Source: JALQTD01 sp965656785 (lineage in GTDB: Bacteria; Bacteroidota; Bacteroidia; Flavobacteriales_D; Sanyastnellaceae). Taken from it: 64,000 bases of DNA. The stretch lies in the NCBI GenBank assembly GCA_965656785.1, contig CBFHLY010000002.1, forward strand, positions 77,610-141,609, read 5' to 3'. The translations under genes and the position numbers were made by a program. Positions 24,810-35,200 of this stretch are shown in pieces. The notes under the pieces were generated by a model. It saw only the letters and a list, made by a program, of their open reading frames with translations. It had not been told where the DNA came from and did not search any database. Every line of letters begins with the position of its first letter. The first letter of the stretch is position 1.

Positions 24810-26564
24810 ATGAAGAAGTTTTACACGATGCTGGCACTCCTGGGCACGGCGTTCGCAGCTTCCGCGCAGGTGACGGTGACGTTATCGGTGGACATGCAGA
24901 ACCAAACCGTGGCCGCCGAGGGTGTGCACGTTGCCGGTAGTTTCCAAGGTTGGGACCCCGCTGCAACGGAAATGACGGACGCGGACATGGACGGCGTTTA
25001 CGAGTATTCGTTCACGACGGACACGGCGGCGACCTACGAGTTCAAGTTTGTGAACGGCAACGCTTGGGGCATGGACGAGGGCATTCCAGCTCCGTGCGCC
25101 GTGAACAACAACCGCGCGATCACGGTCGACCCGGCGGTGGGCGATGCTTCCTACGCGGTCTGCTATGGGGAGTGCGCTGCGTGCGGCGAAATCACGGTCA
25201 TGTTCCGTGTGGACATGTCGCAAGAGGCGGCGATTTCACCCAACGGAGTGCACATCGCAGGGGATTTCCAGGGCTGGATGCCGGGGGATACAGAGATGAT
25301 GGACGACGATGGGGATTTGGTCTACACGTACACGACCACGATTGACACGACGGGAACCGGCGGCGTCATTGGATACAAGTACATCAACGGGAACGGTTGG
25401 ACGGATCCTCAGGACTTGCTGGTGGGTGCGGAATGCGCGGATGCTGCGGGCAACCGCGTGCTTGAAATCACGGAAAGCACCATCGTTACGGGGGTAGCTG
25501 GCACGGGTGCGCCTCACTGTTTCAGCAGCTGTGGTTCGTGCGTCGCTCCGACGATGGTCACGTTCCGTGTGGACATGAGCACGCAGGAGGTCATCTCGGA
25601 GAACGGCGTCTGCGTCGCGGGCAGCTTCCAAGGATGGGCACCCGGAGCGAGCATGTTGAGCGACGACGACGGCGACCTCATTTACGAGGCCACGTTGGAG
25701 CTGGCACCGGGCACCTACCAGTACAAGTTCATCAACGGCACCGATTGGGGTGGCGGTGGAGCTGGCGACGTGGACAACGAGTTGATCACGGGAGATTGCG
25801 CTTCAGCGGGATCGGATAACCGCGAAATCATCGTCGACACCGAAGCCATGGAAGTGTTGTACTGCTACAACTCGTGCGCTTCGGATTGCGTGGAGAACCC
25901 GGATCCAGCGGACATCACGTTCCGTTTGGACATGGCCAACGAAACGGTCTCAGCCGACGGCGTCTACTTGATGGGCAGCTTCACTTCGCCAGCTTGGCAA
26001 TCGGGTGCCATCATGATGAGCGACGACGACCAAGACATGGTCTACGAAGCGACGGTCAACATTTCGGGGTCGGCTGACATCTTCTACAAGTTCGTCAACG
26101 GCGTGCCGAATGGGGCCGATGCGTTGGAAGAGAGCGGCATCCTCGTCGTGGGAACGGACTCGACGACCTTCGAAACGGCCGGTTGCGGGGTTCCGAACGG
26201 CTTCGGTGAGTACAACCGGAAGCACACGCGCTCGGGCGTTGCGGAAGTGCTCGGTGCGGTCTGCTGGAACTCGTGCTTGAACTGCGCTGGCGGTCCTGCT
26301 GACGTGGCGGACTTGACGGCGGGAACGCTCTTGGCGTACCCGAACCCGTTTGAGGATCAGTTCATTGTGGAAGTGAATGCGGTGGCTGAAGTGGCTTCCA
26401 TTCAACTCGTGGACATGATGGGGCGCGTGGTGTTGAGCCAAAACGTAATGGGCGCAGCGCATGCGCGCGTCGAACTCAACACGTCAACCGTTGCAACGGG
26501 CGTCTACGCGCTGGAATTGCTAGCGGGCGATCGCCGCACGGTGCTGACGGTGGTGAAGCACTGA
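24810..26564 (+). CDS. T9SS-secreted protein with four starch-binding-like E-set repeats
   Basis: 584 residues with signal peptide MKKFYTMLALLGTAFAASAQ. Four tandem repeats of about 115-130 residues each start with 'V(T/M)(F/V)(R/S)VDM' and contain 'G(V/H)(H/C)(V/I)AG(S/D)FQGW' followed by a 'D.DGD..YE/T' turn and 'Y.YKF(V/I)NG'. This pattern resembles the glycogen/starch-binding E-set folds (CBM48/CBM20-like) that precede amylolytic domains. Paired cysteines close each repeat. The last ~80 residues are a T9SS sorting domain ('LLAYPNPFEDQFIVEV' ... 'GVYALELL'). No catalytic domain is seen. Divergent from the GH13 gene, so it may hold starch at the cell surface; this is inference. Confidence 0.85.
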   Translation: MKKFYTMLALLGTAFAASAQVTVTLSVDMQNQTVAAEGVHVAGSFQGWDPAATEMTDADMDGVYEYSFTTDTAATYEFKFVNGNAWGMDEGIPAPCAVNNNRAITVDPAVGDASYAVCYGECAACGEITVMFRVDMSQEAAISPNGVHIAGDFQGWMPGDTEMMDDDGDLVYTYTTTIDTTGTGGVIGYKYINGNGWTDPQDLLVGAECADAAGNRVLEITESTIVTGVAGTGAPHCFSSCGSCVAPTMVTFRVDMSTQEVISENGVCVAGSFQGWAPGASMLSDDDGDLIYEATLELAPGTYQYKFINGTDWGGGGAGDVDNELITGDCASAGSDNREIIVDTEAMEVLYCYNSCASDCVENPDPADITFRLDMANETVSADGVYLMGSFTSPAWQSGAIMMSDDDQDMVYEATVNISGSADIFYKFVNGVPNGADALEESGILVVGTDSTTFETAGCGVPNGFGEYNRKHTRSGVAEVLGAVCWNSCLNCAGGPADVADLTAGTLLAYPNPFEDQFIVEVNAVAEVASIQLVDMMGRVVLSQNVMGAAHARVELNTSTVATGVYALELLAGDRRTVLTVVKH

Positions 26565-26583
26565 GTGCAATCGAATTGAAAGG

Positions 26584-26614
26584 AAAGGGAGGCCTCTGCG
26601 GCCTCCCTTTTTTT
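26584..26614 (+). terminator. Rho-independent terminator
   Basis: Stem GGGAGGCC (26587-26594) with GGCCTCCC (26600-26607), extended by A-T pairs, loop TCTGC, then seven T. It ends the four-repeat protein gene 20 bases after its stop. Confidence 0.9.
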
Positions 26615-26696
26615 ATGAACAGCGCTACGGTTTGGCGTTGTGAATAAGTGCAAAATTCACTCGACAACAATCTCCTTCCAAGTCAAGCAATGGGTT

Positions 26697-26704
26697 TATA
26701 TTTG
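26697..26704 (+). promoter_or_regulatory. -7 box (TATATTTG) for the first module-A protein
   Basis: Exact TAnnTTTG match, 35 bases before the ATG at 26740 and between two terminator-bounded genes. No obvious -33 TTG at the usual spacing. Confidence 0.55.
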
Positions 26705-26739
26705 GTCCGATTGAAAGCAATTCACAATTCAGAGAATAG

Positions 26740-29148
26740 ATGAAGAAACTGATCCTATCTGCGATGGCTCTGGGCATGATTTCCATGAGCCAAGCCCAAT
26801 TGGTGGGCTACTCGGTAGTCGAAGTAGCGGACCACGATACGACGGGCATTGCGTCCCTGGCGGGCATGAAGACCTACCGGATTTACGCTGATTTGACGAA
26901 CCCAACGGACAAGGTGTCAGCCGTTTACGGTGACGAGACGGCTCCGCTCTCGTTGACGTCAGACAACGGTTTCTTCAATTCGACCTTCGGCGACGATTTG
27001 GGCCAAGGCGTGAACTCGCTGTTTTTCACTTCGTTTCCAGAAGCGGAGTACGACAGCTGGCTCACCATCGGATACGCACCAGGTGACCCCATTTTGGGGA
27101 ATGTCGGAACCGTTGGCATGGTGGCTCCCTTGGAAAGTTTCAACAGCGGAGGGGACCTCATCCTCAATGACCAATTCGGTGGGTCGTGGTTCGTGACCAC
27201 GGACCCCAATTCCGTTGCGGGTGATGATTTGCAAGTACTCATTGCACAGTTGACGACTTCGGGCTCTTTCCAAGGTTCCTTCAATATCCAAATCTTCGTA
27301 GCGGGCGACCAAGCGGACGAGCAGCAAGCAGAGGGCTTCCTGTTCTCTTCTGATTCCGGAGCCATTTTCGGGTGCATGGATGAAGCCGCCGAAAACTACA
27401 ATCCCGATGCGACGGCAGAAGGGCCGTGCAACTACCCTTGCGCGCTGGAACTTTCGCCGGGCTCGCTGAGTTCGATTTCCTGCCCGGGCTTGTCTGATGG
27501 TGAAATCACCGTGGCACAAACTGGGGGGCAATTCGGAGTGACCTATGGCATCGATGGAGCAACGCCCTCTTTCACCAATCCGAATTTCGATGACCTGCCA
27601 GCCGGCGCTCACTACATTGTGGGCATCGATGGAGCAGGTTGTGTGGACACCTTGGAGTTTGAAGTCGTTGCCCCGGCTCCGCTTGCCGTGAGTGCGGTGT
27701 TGGAAAGCGCGGTATCGTGCAACGGCGACTCGGACGCAGTCGTCGGAGGCACGGCGACCGGTGGAACCGGCAACCTGATGTTCAGCTTGAACGACAACAC
27801 CTTCTCGAACCCTTCTGAAACCTTGGAGTTCACGGGGCTTCCCTCGGGCAACTACACGGTTTACGTTGAGGATGAGAACGGGTGCACGGCGAGCTCACCG
27901 GCCATTTTCGTCAACAACCCCCCGATCATCAACGTTTACGTGACGAATTCAACGAGCGCTTTGTGCTCCGATTCGGAAGACGGCACCATTCTGGTGACCA
28001 CCGTGGGCGGCACGCCGGGCTCGACGGGCCTGCAGTACAGCGTGGACCAAGTGAACTACACGACGGGCACCAACAACAACGGGTCTGTTCTGTACGTCGG
28101 TGCGGGCACCTACACCGTCTACGTTTCGGACGTGAATGGCTGCACGGGCCAAACAGCCAATACGGTGACCATTGGTGCGCCGATGGCATTGGATTTGACG
28201 CTGTCATCTGAGGGCATCAGCTGCACCGGCGCTGCCGATGGTTCGGTGACGTTCGCAGCAGCTGGAGGTTCGGGCGGCTACGCGTTCACCTTCAACGGCG
28301 AGGACGCCACGGGCCAGACCTTGTTCGGTGATTTGGATGCGGGAACATACGAGGTGACGGTCACGGACGTGAACGATTGCCAAACCACGGAGTCGGTGGA
28401 CTTGGTTGACCCCGCGCCGGTTGTGGCGACGGCGACGGCAACCGACATTGCCTGCAACGGTGGAGCCGACGGCTTCGTTTCCGGTTCGGCTACGGGAGGC
28501 ACGGGCAGCTACACGTTCAGCATCGACGGGGTGAATTTCGTGGCGGGTGGAACCTTCCCGGCAACGGCTCCTGGCGAGTACACCATTTACGTGCAGGATC
28601 AGAACGAATGCAGCGCAGAAGCTACGGCCTCCGTGTCTGAACCCGATGCCATCGAGGTGACGTCCACGGTCGTCAATGCGGACGAAACGGGCGATGGTGA
28701 AATCGACATCACGGTAACGGGCGGAACAGCGCCGTACACCTTTGTTTGGTCCGGACCGGACAACTTCTTCTCCGTGGACGAGGACATCACGGGGGCCTTC
28801 GCTGGAGGCTACACGGTGACGGTGACCGACAGCAACGATTGCGAGACCACTTACGAAGTGGAAATCGCCTTGGGCGTTGCAGACCTCTCGATTGCTGAGC
28901 GCGTAGCCGTTTACCCCAACCCGAGCACGGGCTTGTTCCAAGTCAGCCTTGAAGGGTTGCGCGGAGAGCGGTTGGCGATTGAAGTAACGGACATGCAAGG
29001 ACGCGCGGTGTACAGCGAGGCATTCGGAAACCGCGTTGGGGATTTCCAATTCATGATGGACCTTTCCGGCATTGCCAATGGGTTCTATCAATTCCATCTC
29101 TCCACCGAATCAGGGCGCGAGTCGCTTCAATTGGTGAAGCGTGACTGA
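26740..29148 (+). CDS. T9SS surface protein: one module A plus SprB-like repeats
   Basis: 802 residues. Signal peptide MKKLILSAMALGMISMSQAQ. Residues ~21-205 form 'module A' ('KTYRIYADLTNPTDKVSAVYG', 'FPEAEYDSWLTIG', 'GGSWFV', 'LQVLIAQLTTSGSFQGSFNIQIFV'), shared with the next two genes. A short Cys-containing link 'GCMDEAAENYNPDAT' follows. Then come about six repeats of ~80 residues of the SprB/PKD-like type ('G.(G)GSG.Y.F...G.....F..L.AGTY.V.V.D.NGC'). The C-terminus is a T9SS sorting domain ('VAVYPNPSTGLFQVSLEG' ... 'GFYQFHL'). SprB-like repeats are known from gliding adhesins, so an adhesive surface role is plausible. No catalytic domain seen. Confidence 0.87.
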   Translation: MKKLILSAMALGMISMSQAQLVGYSVVEVADHDTTGIASLAGMKTYRIYADLTNPTDKVSAVYGDETAPLSLTSDNGFFNSTFGDDLGQGVNSLFFTSFPEAEYDSWLTIGYAPGDPILGNVGTVGMVAPLESFNSGGDLILNDQFGGSWFVTTDPNSVAGDDLQVLIAQLTTSGSFQGSFNIQIFVAGDQADEQQAEGFLFSSDSGAIFGCMDEAAENYNPDATAEGPCNYPCALELSPGSLSSISCPGLSDGEITVAQTGGQFGVTYGIDGATPSFTNPNFDDLPAGAHYIVGIDGAGCVDTLEFEVVAPAPLAVSAVLESAVSCNGDSDAVVGGTATGGTGNLMFSLNDNTFSNPSETLEFTGLPSGNYTVYVEDENGCTASSPAIFVNNPPIINVYVTNSTSALCSDSEDGTILVTTVGGTPGSTGLQYSVDQVNYTTGTNNNGSVLYVGAGTYTVYVSDVNGCTGQTANTVTIGAPMALDLTLSSEGISCTGAADGSVTFAAAGGSGGYAFTFNGEDATGQTLFGDLDAGTYEVTVTDVNDCQTTESVDLVDPAPVVATATATDIACNGGADGFVSGSATGGTGSYTFSIDGVNFVAGGTFPATAPGEYTIYVQDQNECSAEATASVSEPDAIEVTSTVVNADETGDGEIDITVTGGTAPYTFVWSGPDNFFSVDEDITGAFAGGYTVTVTDSNDCETTYEVEIALGVADLSIAERVAVYPNPSTGLFQVSLEGLRGERLAIEVTDMQGRAVYSEAFGNRVGDFQFMMDLSGIANGFYQFHLSTESGRESLQLVKRD

Positions 29149-29173
29149 CGCATACTGGACTTGAATTGTGAAG

Positions 29174-29203
29174 CCGGCTCTCTTTTTGAGAGCCGGTTTT
29201 TTT
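29174..29203 (+). terminator. Rho-independent terminator
   Basis: Perfect 9-bp stem CCGGCTCTC / GAGAGCCGG with a TTTTT loop, then seven T. It follows the 802-residue protein gene by 25 bases. Confidence 0.9.
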
Positions 29204-29299
29204 GTGTTTAATGGGTAGGAATCAAACGTATGAAACCTCCAGGGGCATTCTGCCGTAAAGGACTTCGCGTCGAGCAATTGGCGTCAAATTCATCCATCC

Positions 29300-32200
29300 A
29301 TGAAGCAATTCACAAACACCGCTTACATGAAGCAAATCAACACCTTGAAGGGCCTGCTAGCTGTGATGCTTGCAACCTGCCTCACTGCAGGTGTCCAGGC
29401 TCAGTACAACCTCTCCATCGACGTGTTGGAGGAACACACCGGAATGATCGGGTCCATGGACCTTGCGGGGTACACGACTTATCGGATTTACGTGGAGACC
29501 GAGCACGAGACGGATTTCGTCTCCGCGGTTTTCGGAGATCAGGGCACGCCCATGGATCTTGAAATCTTCGACGGGACGTTGTACAACTGCGAGTTCGCCA
29601 GCGGTTGCACCGCGGACGGAGTCAATCCTGCGTTTTATCCGTTCTTTCCGCAGCTCGAGTTCGATAGCTGGGTGACCATCGGCATCGATCAAGTGCCAAC
29701 GGGGAACCAAACCACCATTTCGACGGTGGCCAGTCCGAGCGAGCCGTGGGTCGACAGCTTCATCTCCACGAGCGCGGCTTCGGGTATGTCGTTGGCCAGC
29801 CCATCGGGAGGCGTTTGGTACATCCTGAATGGCAGCCCCAACGGCATCGCTGGTGAATCGAAGCGGGTTTTGATTGCGCAGTTGACAACCAACGGCACGA
29901 TTTCCGGAACCTTCAACGTCCAAATCTTCCCAGAAGGCAATGGCCAAAACGAGTTCATCGTGTCCAAGTCATTCCTCGGAACGGAAGTCTTTGATCCCAT
30001 TCCCGAAGGCTTGCCCTCGGATTGCCCGGGAGCCTTGAACTGCATTCCTGAAGGCGACGGCACCACGGTCTGCGATTATCCCTTCTTTTTCGGGAACAAC
30101 GAAAGCGACTTTTACGGTCCAGACACGGACAACCTCGATGGCTTGTCCGCAGAATCGGGCTCCTTGCCGTTGGGGGTGTCGGACAACGACATGTCTACGT
30201 ACATCGGTGTCGGAAACGCGGAAGCGATTTCGTCCATTTTGTCGTTCCACACGCCCAACGATCCCGATGGACTCATCGGTGTCACCGGGACGGCGTACTC
30301 AGCTGGGGCCGGATTTGCTCCGGACGGAGCGGGCGGCACCACGATGGATGCGAGCTGGAGCGCGGTCATGTACCTGGACCTCGGCGGTTACAGCTTCAGC
30401 GACTTGACGGTCCAAGCGAAGTTGGACTTCGATCCGAGTGCGGGCAACGACCCATCGACGTATTATGTGCACGACATTTCGGCGCTGCTTGCTGCGGACG
30501 CTTCCTTGGATGTGGACACCACGAATTCGTTTGTGGCGAACTTCACTTGGTCGGACCCCATGTGGGCGGCCACAGGGGATGCTGCCGTGACCGATTTCCC
30601 GTTCGCCAGCACAGCGGGAGGGGAGTATGGTTTTCAAGTGACCGTTCTGAATGCGTGCGATGAAGTGGTTTTGGAACACGCCATCACGATGACCGCGGTG
30701 GCTGGAGGAGAAGGCTGCATGGTGCCGGGTGCGTGCAACTACGACCCCAATGCCACGATCCCCGGAGCGTGCGATTATTTCTCGTGCATCGGATGCACGG
30801 ATTCAAGCGCGTGCAACTACGATCCGCAGGCCCTCTACAACGACGGTTCGTGCGAATACACGAGCTGCATTCAATTCGGATGCACGGTGAGTACGGCCTG
30901 CAACTATGATCCAGAGGCGACCGTGAACGACGGAAGCTGCGACTTCAACTCTTGCGTGGGGTGCACGAATCCTGAGGCCACCAACTACGACCCGGACGCC
31001 ACCATCGACAGCGGTCAGTGCGCCATCCCGGGGTGCGTCATCCAAACGGCCTGCAACTACAATCCGGACGCCACGACATCCGATGGCTCATGCGAGTACA
31101 CGACGTGCTTGGGTTGCATGAATGCCACGGCGTGCAACTACGATCCGGAGGCGACGTTGCCCGCTCCGAGCACCTGCGTCTACCCTGCAACCCACTACGA
31201 TTGCGACGGCAACTGCCTTGAAGACACCGATGGCGACGGCATTTGCAATCCGCTGGAAGTGGCAGGATGCACGGATCCGACGGCTTCCAACTACGATCCC
31301 GAGGCGACGGATGACAATGGCACATGCGGTTCGGACGGAACGGGATGCGTCATCCCTTCAGCATGCAACTACGACCCCTTTGCCACGATCAACGACGGTT
31401 CGTGCGAATTCTTCTCTTGCCTCGGTTGCACCGATGAAAGCGCCTGCAACTACGATGCATCCGCAATCTTGACTGACAACACGCAATGCACCTACCCCGA
31501 AACCGGATACGATTGCGAGGGTGCATGCGCCCTCGACAGCGACGGCGATGGGGTGTGCGATCCGTTTGAAGTGTTGGGATGCACCGATGCGTTGGCCAAC
31601 AATTTCGAGGAGAATGCGACGGAGTATGACGGCAGCTGCACCTACGATCCGATTTGCGGCGATCCGAACGCTTGCAACTACACGGCAGATTGGGGGTATT
31701 GCGTCCAAATTGAAACCGTGATGGAGCACGACGGAATGATCGGGGAGGTGGACTTGACGGGCTTCACGACCTACCGCATTTATGCGTTGTGCGAAAACCC
31801 GGACGATTTCGTTTCTGGCGTATTCGGAGACAACAATGCGTCCACCGTCATCAGCTCATCGACGTCCTTTTACCAAGACCCATTTGGTGCGGGCGTTGCG
31901 ACCGGCATCAACGCGAGTTTGTTGCCTTTCTTTCCCGCTGTATCCTACGACAGCTGGGTGACCATCGGGGTCGAGGGCCCAACGGATCCTTCGGCAGGCG
32001 AAGGCCCGGTGAACATCATTGCCGGCCCGACGAATCCTTGGTTGGTGAATTTTGAAGCCGGTGGAGACATCGTCATTGATGACGTTACGGGAGGGGGATG
32101 GTACAATTTGCAAGGTGCCACCAACGGAATTGCCGGTGAGGACCTCCGCGTTTTGTTGGGTCAATTCACCACCGATGGCATCTTGGACGGCGAATTGTTT

Positions 32201-35200
32201 GTCCAAATCTTCAACTACACCGATTCTGGGTTAGACGAAGTGTCTGTCAGCGTCAGCCTCGGCGGGGCGTGCAGCGTGCCCACCGACGATGCGTGCGAAT
32301 ACGCACAGGAGGGCTATGCTTGCGACGGTACGTGCCTTGAAGATGCCGATGGCGACGGCGTGTGCGACGCGAATGAAATCGCAGGATGCTTGGATCCAAT
32401 GGCCTGCAATTACGATGCTGCGGCGACGGATGATGCTGCCAACTGCACGTACGCCGAACCCGAGTATGCTTGCGACGGTACGTGCCTCGTGGACACGGAT
32501 GGTGATGGGGTCTGCGACGCCTTCGAAGTCCCGGGGTGCACGGATTTGAACGCCTGCAACTTCGACTCCGCCGCGACGAACAACGACGGCTCCTGCACGT
32601 ACGCCACTCCAGGCTACGACTGCTCGGGCACCTGCTTGATGGACACGGACGGCGATGGCATTTGCGATTGGCTCGAAGTGGCGGGTTGCCTCGACGCGAC
32701 CGCTTGCAACTACAACCCGGCAGCGACCGATCCCGGAACGTGCACATACGCCCAAACGGGGTACGATTGTGTGGGAGTTTGCATAAACGACGCCGATGGC
32801 GACGGGGTGTGCGACGAGTTCGAGGTGGCTGGCTGCACGGATGCAGCGGCGTGCAACTTCGAGGCGGACGCGACGGACGACGATGGTTCGTGCACGTATG
32901 CCGAGCCGCTGTTCGATTGCTCGGGTGCGTGTTTGGCCGATGCGGATGCTGACGGCATTTGCGACGCCAACGAGGTGCCCGGTTGCACGGACGACACCGC
33001 GTGCAATTACGACGCGAGCGCCACCGACGAAAACGGCTCCTGCATATACGCAGTGAGCGGATACGATTGCGCGGGCGTTTGCTTGAATGACGCAGACGGC
33101 GACGGCGTGTGCGACGAGTTCGAGATCGCTGGATGTCAGGACGCGACCGCATGCAACTTCGATGCTTCGGCCACGGATTCGGCGGCGTGCACGTATGCCG
33201 ATGCGGGGTACGACTGCGCGGGCAACTGCCTGGCGGATGCAGACGGCGACGGCGTGTGTGACCCGTTCGAAGTGGCCGGTTGCACCGATGCGACGGCCAT
33301 CAACTACGAGGCGACGGCCACGGACGACGACGGATCGTGCACGTACCCGTGCAGCCCGGATGTGACCCCGCCGACGTTTGTGTACGTTCCCGCGGATTCC
33401 ACCATCACGTGCGACCAGGACATGCCCACCGGAATGGCCATGGCCATTGACGAATGCGACGCCGAAGTGCAGGTTTCCTTCTTCGACGGCCCCATCGAAT
33501 ACATTTTGCCCTGCGCTCCGTTCAACTATTTCTGTACCCGGACCTTCACAGCAGTGGATGACGCGGGCAACGAAGCAACTGCTATTCAGTACATTACGGT
33601 GGTGGATACCGTCGGGCCCGAGTTCATTCTCGCATTGGAAGAGAACTTGATCATCGACGAGGCGTTGGGCCAAACCGTACCCAACCCCGCCGCCTTCATC
33701 CAGGACGCCTGCGACCTCACGGCCAGCTGGGTCAGCGGGGACGTGGTCCTTTCCTCGGACGACGAGTCCACGGTGATCGAGCGGACCTACACGGCGACCG
33801 ACGCGTGCGGCAACAGCACCGTCTTCGTCCAAACCATCACCGTGCTCCACGCCATCGAAGGCTGCATGGACGCCGAGGCCTGCAACTACGACGCCACGGC
33901 CGAAGTGGAAGATGCTTCGTGTGACTACGCTGAAGCGGGCTACGATTGCGACGGCGCGTGCCTCGCGGATGCCGATGGCGATGGCGTGTGCGATGGGTTT
34001 GAGGTGGTGGGTTGCCAAGCGGACAGCGCCTGCAACTACGATCCTGCAGCGACGGATGAAGGGGAGTGCGATTTCTGCTCGTGCAACGGCGAAGCGCCTG
34101 CGTACGGCCTGGAAATCGAGGTGGTGGCGGAGCACACGGCCGGGGTATTGGCCGGTCAAACGACCTACCGCCTTTACGCCACGACCGAGAACACCGATGA
34201 TTTCGTCAGCTCCGTGTTTGGCAACAGCGAAGACATCCTCGAGATCACCAGCACGACGAGCTTTTACCAGCACCCCGGCGGCGGTGCCCTCGCGCAGGCC
34301 ACGAATCCCATGCTGCTCGCGGCCTTCCCTGAGCTGGGCTTCGACAGCTGGGTGACCATCGGATTGAGCCAGCAAGCGGCCACCGGTGAGGGTGAAGTCC
34401 AAACCGTGCAAGGTCCCACCCCCTGGACCACCGCATTCGAAGCGGGCAATGACATCGTCCTCAACGACGAGATCGGCGGACTGTGGTTCCTCCTGAACGG
34501 CAGCCCCAACGGGGTGGCCGGCGACGACCACCGCGTCCTCATTGCCCAGCTCACGACTGACGGCGAACTCAGCGGCGTGGTGAACCTGCAAGTCTTCGTG
34601 AACGGAGTGGGGGAGAACGAACTCCGCTACCCGCTGGCCTTCACGAACGGCGCGTGGGATTTCACTCCGATCAACAACGCCTGCGGATGCACGGACGACA
34701 CGGCAGCGAACTACGATGCGGACGCCGAATACGACGACGGTTCGTGCGAAGCGTCGGTTCCCGGCTGCACGGATGCAACGGCGTGCAACTTCGACGATGC
34801 GGCGAATTTGGACGACGGCTCTTGCACCTACGCTGATGCGGGCTACGATTGCACGGGAGCGTGCTTGAACGACACCGACGGCGACGGCGTGTGCGATGAA
34901 TTTGAACTCCTCGGGTGCACCGATGCGACGGCCTTGAACTACAACGATGCGGCCACGGACGACGACGGCTCGTGCATCTATCCATTGGCGGGCTGCACGG
35001 ACCCAACGGCGTGCAACTATGCCGAAGACGCCACCGAGGAAGACGGCAGCTGCACCTATGCAGAGCCCGAATACGACTGCGACGGCACCTGCTTGGAGGA
35101 TGCGGATGGGGATGGCGTTTGCGATGCCTTTGAGGTGCTGGGTTGCACGGATCCGCTGGCGGACAACTACAACGCAGAAGCCACGGACGACGACGGGTCG

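Noticed and set aside
22910..26564. A full Sus-type polysaccharide utilisation locus
   Set aside because: No SusC/SusD pair or ECF/hybrid regulator is present; only the GH13 enzyme and the four-repeat protein support a starch link.
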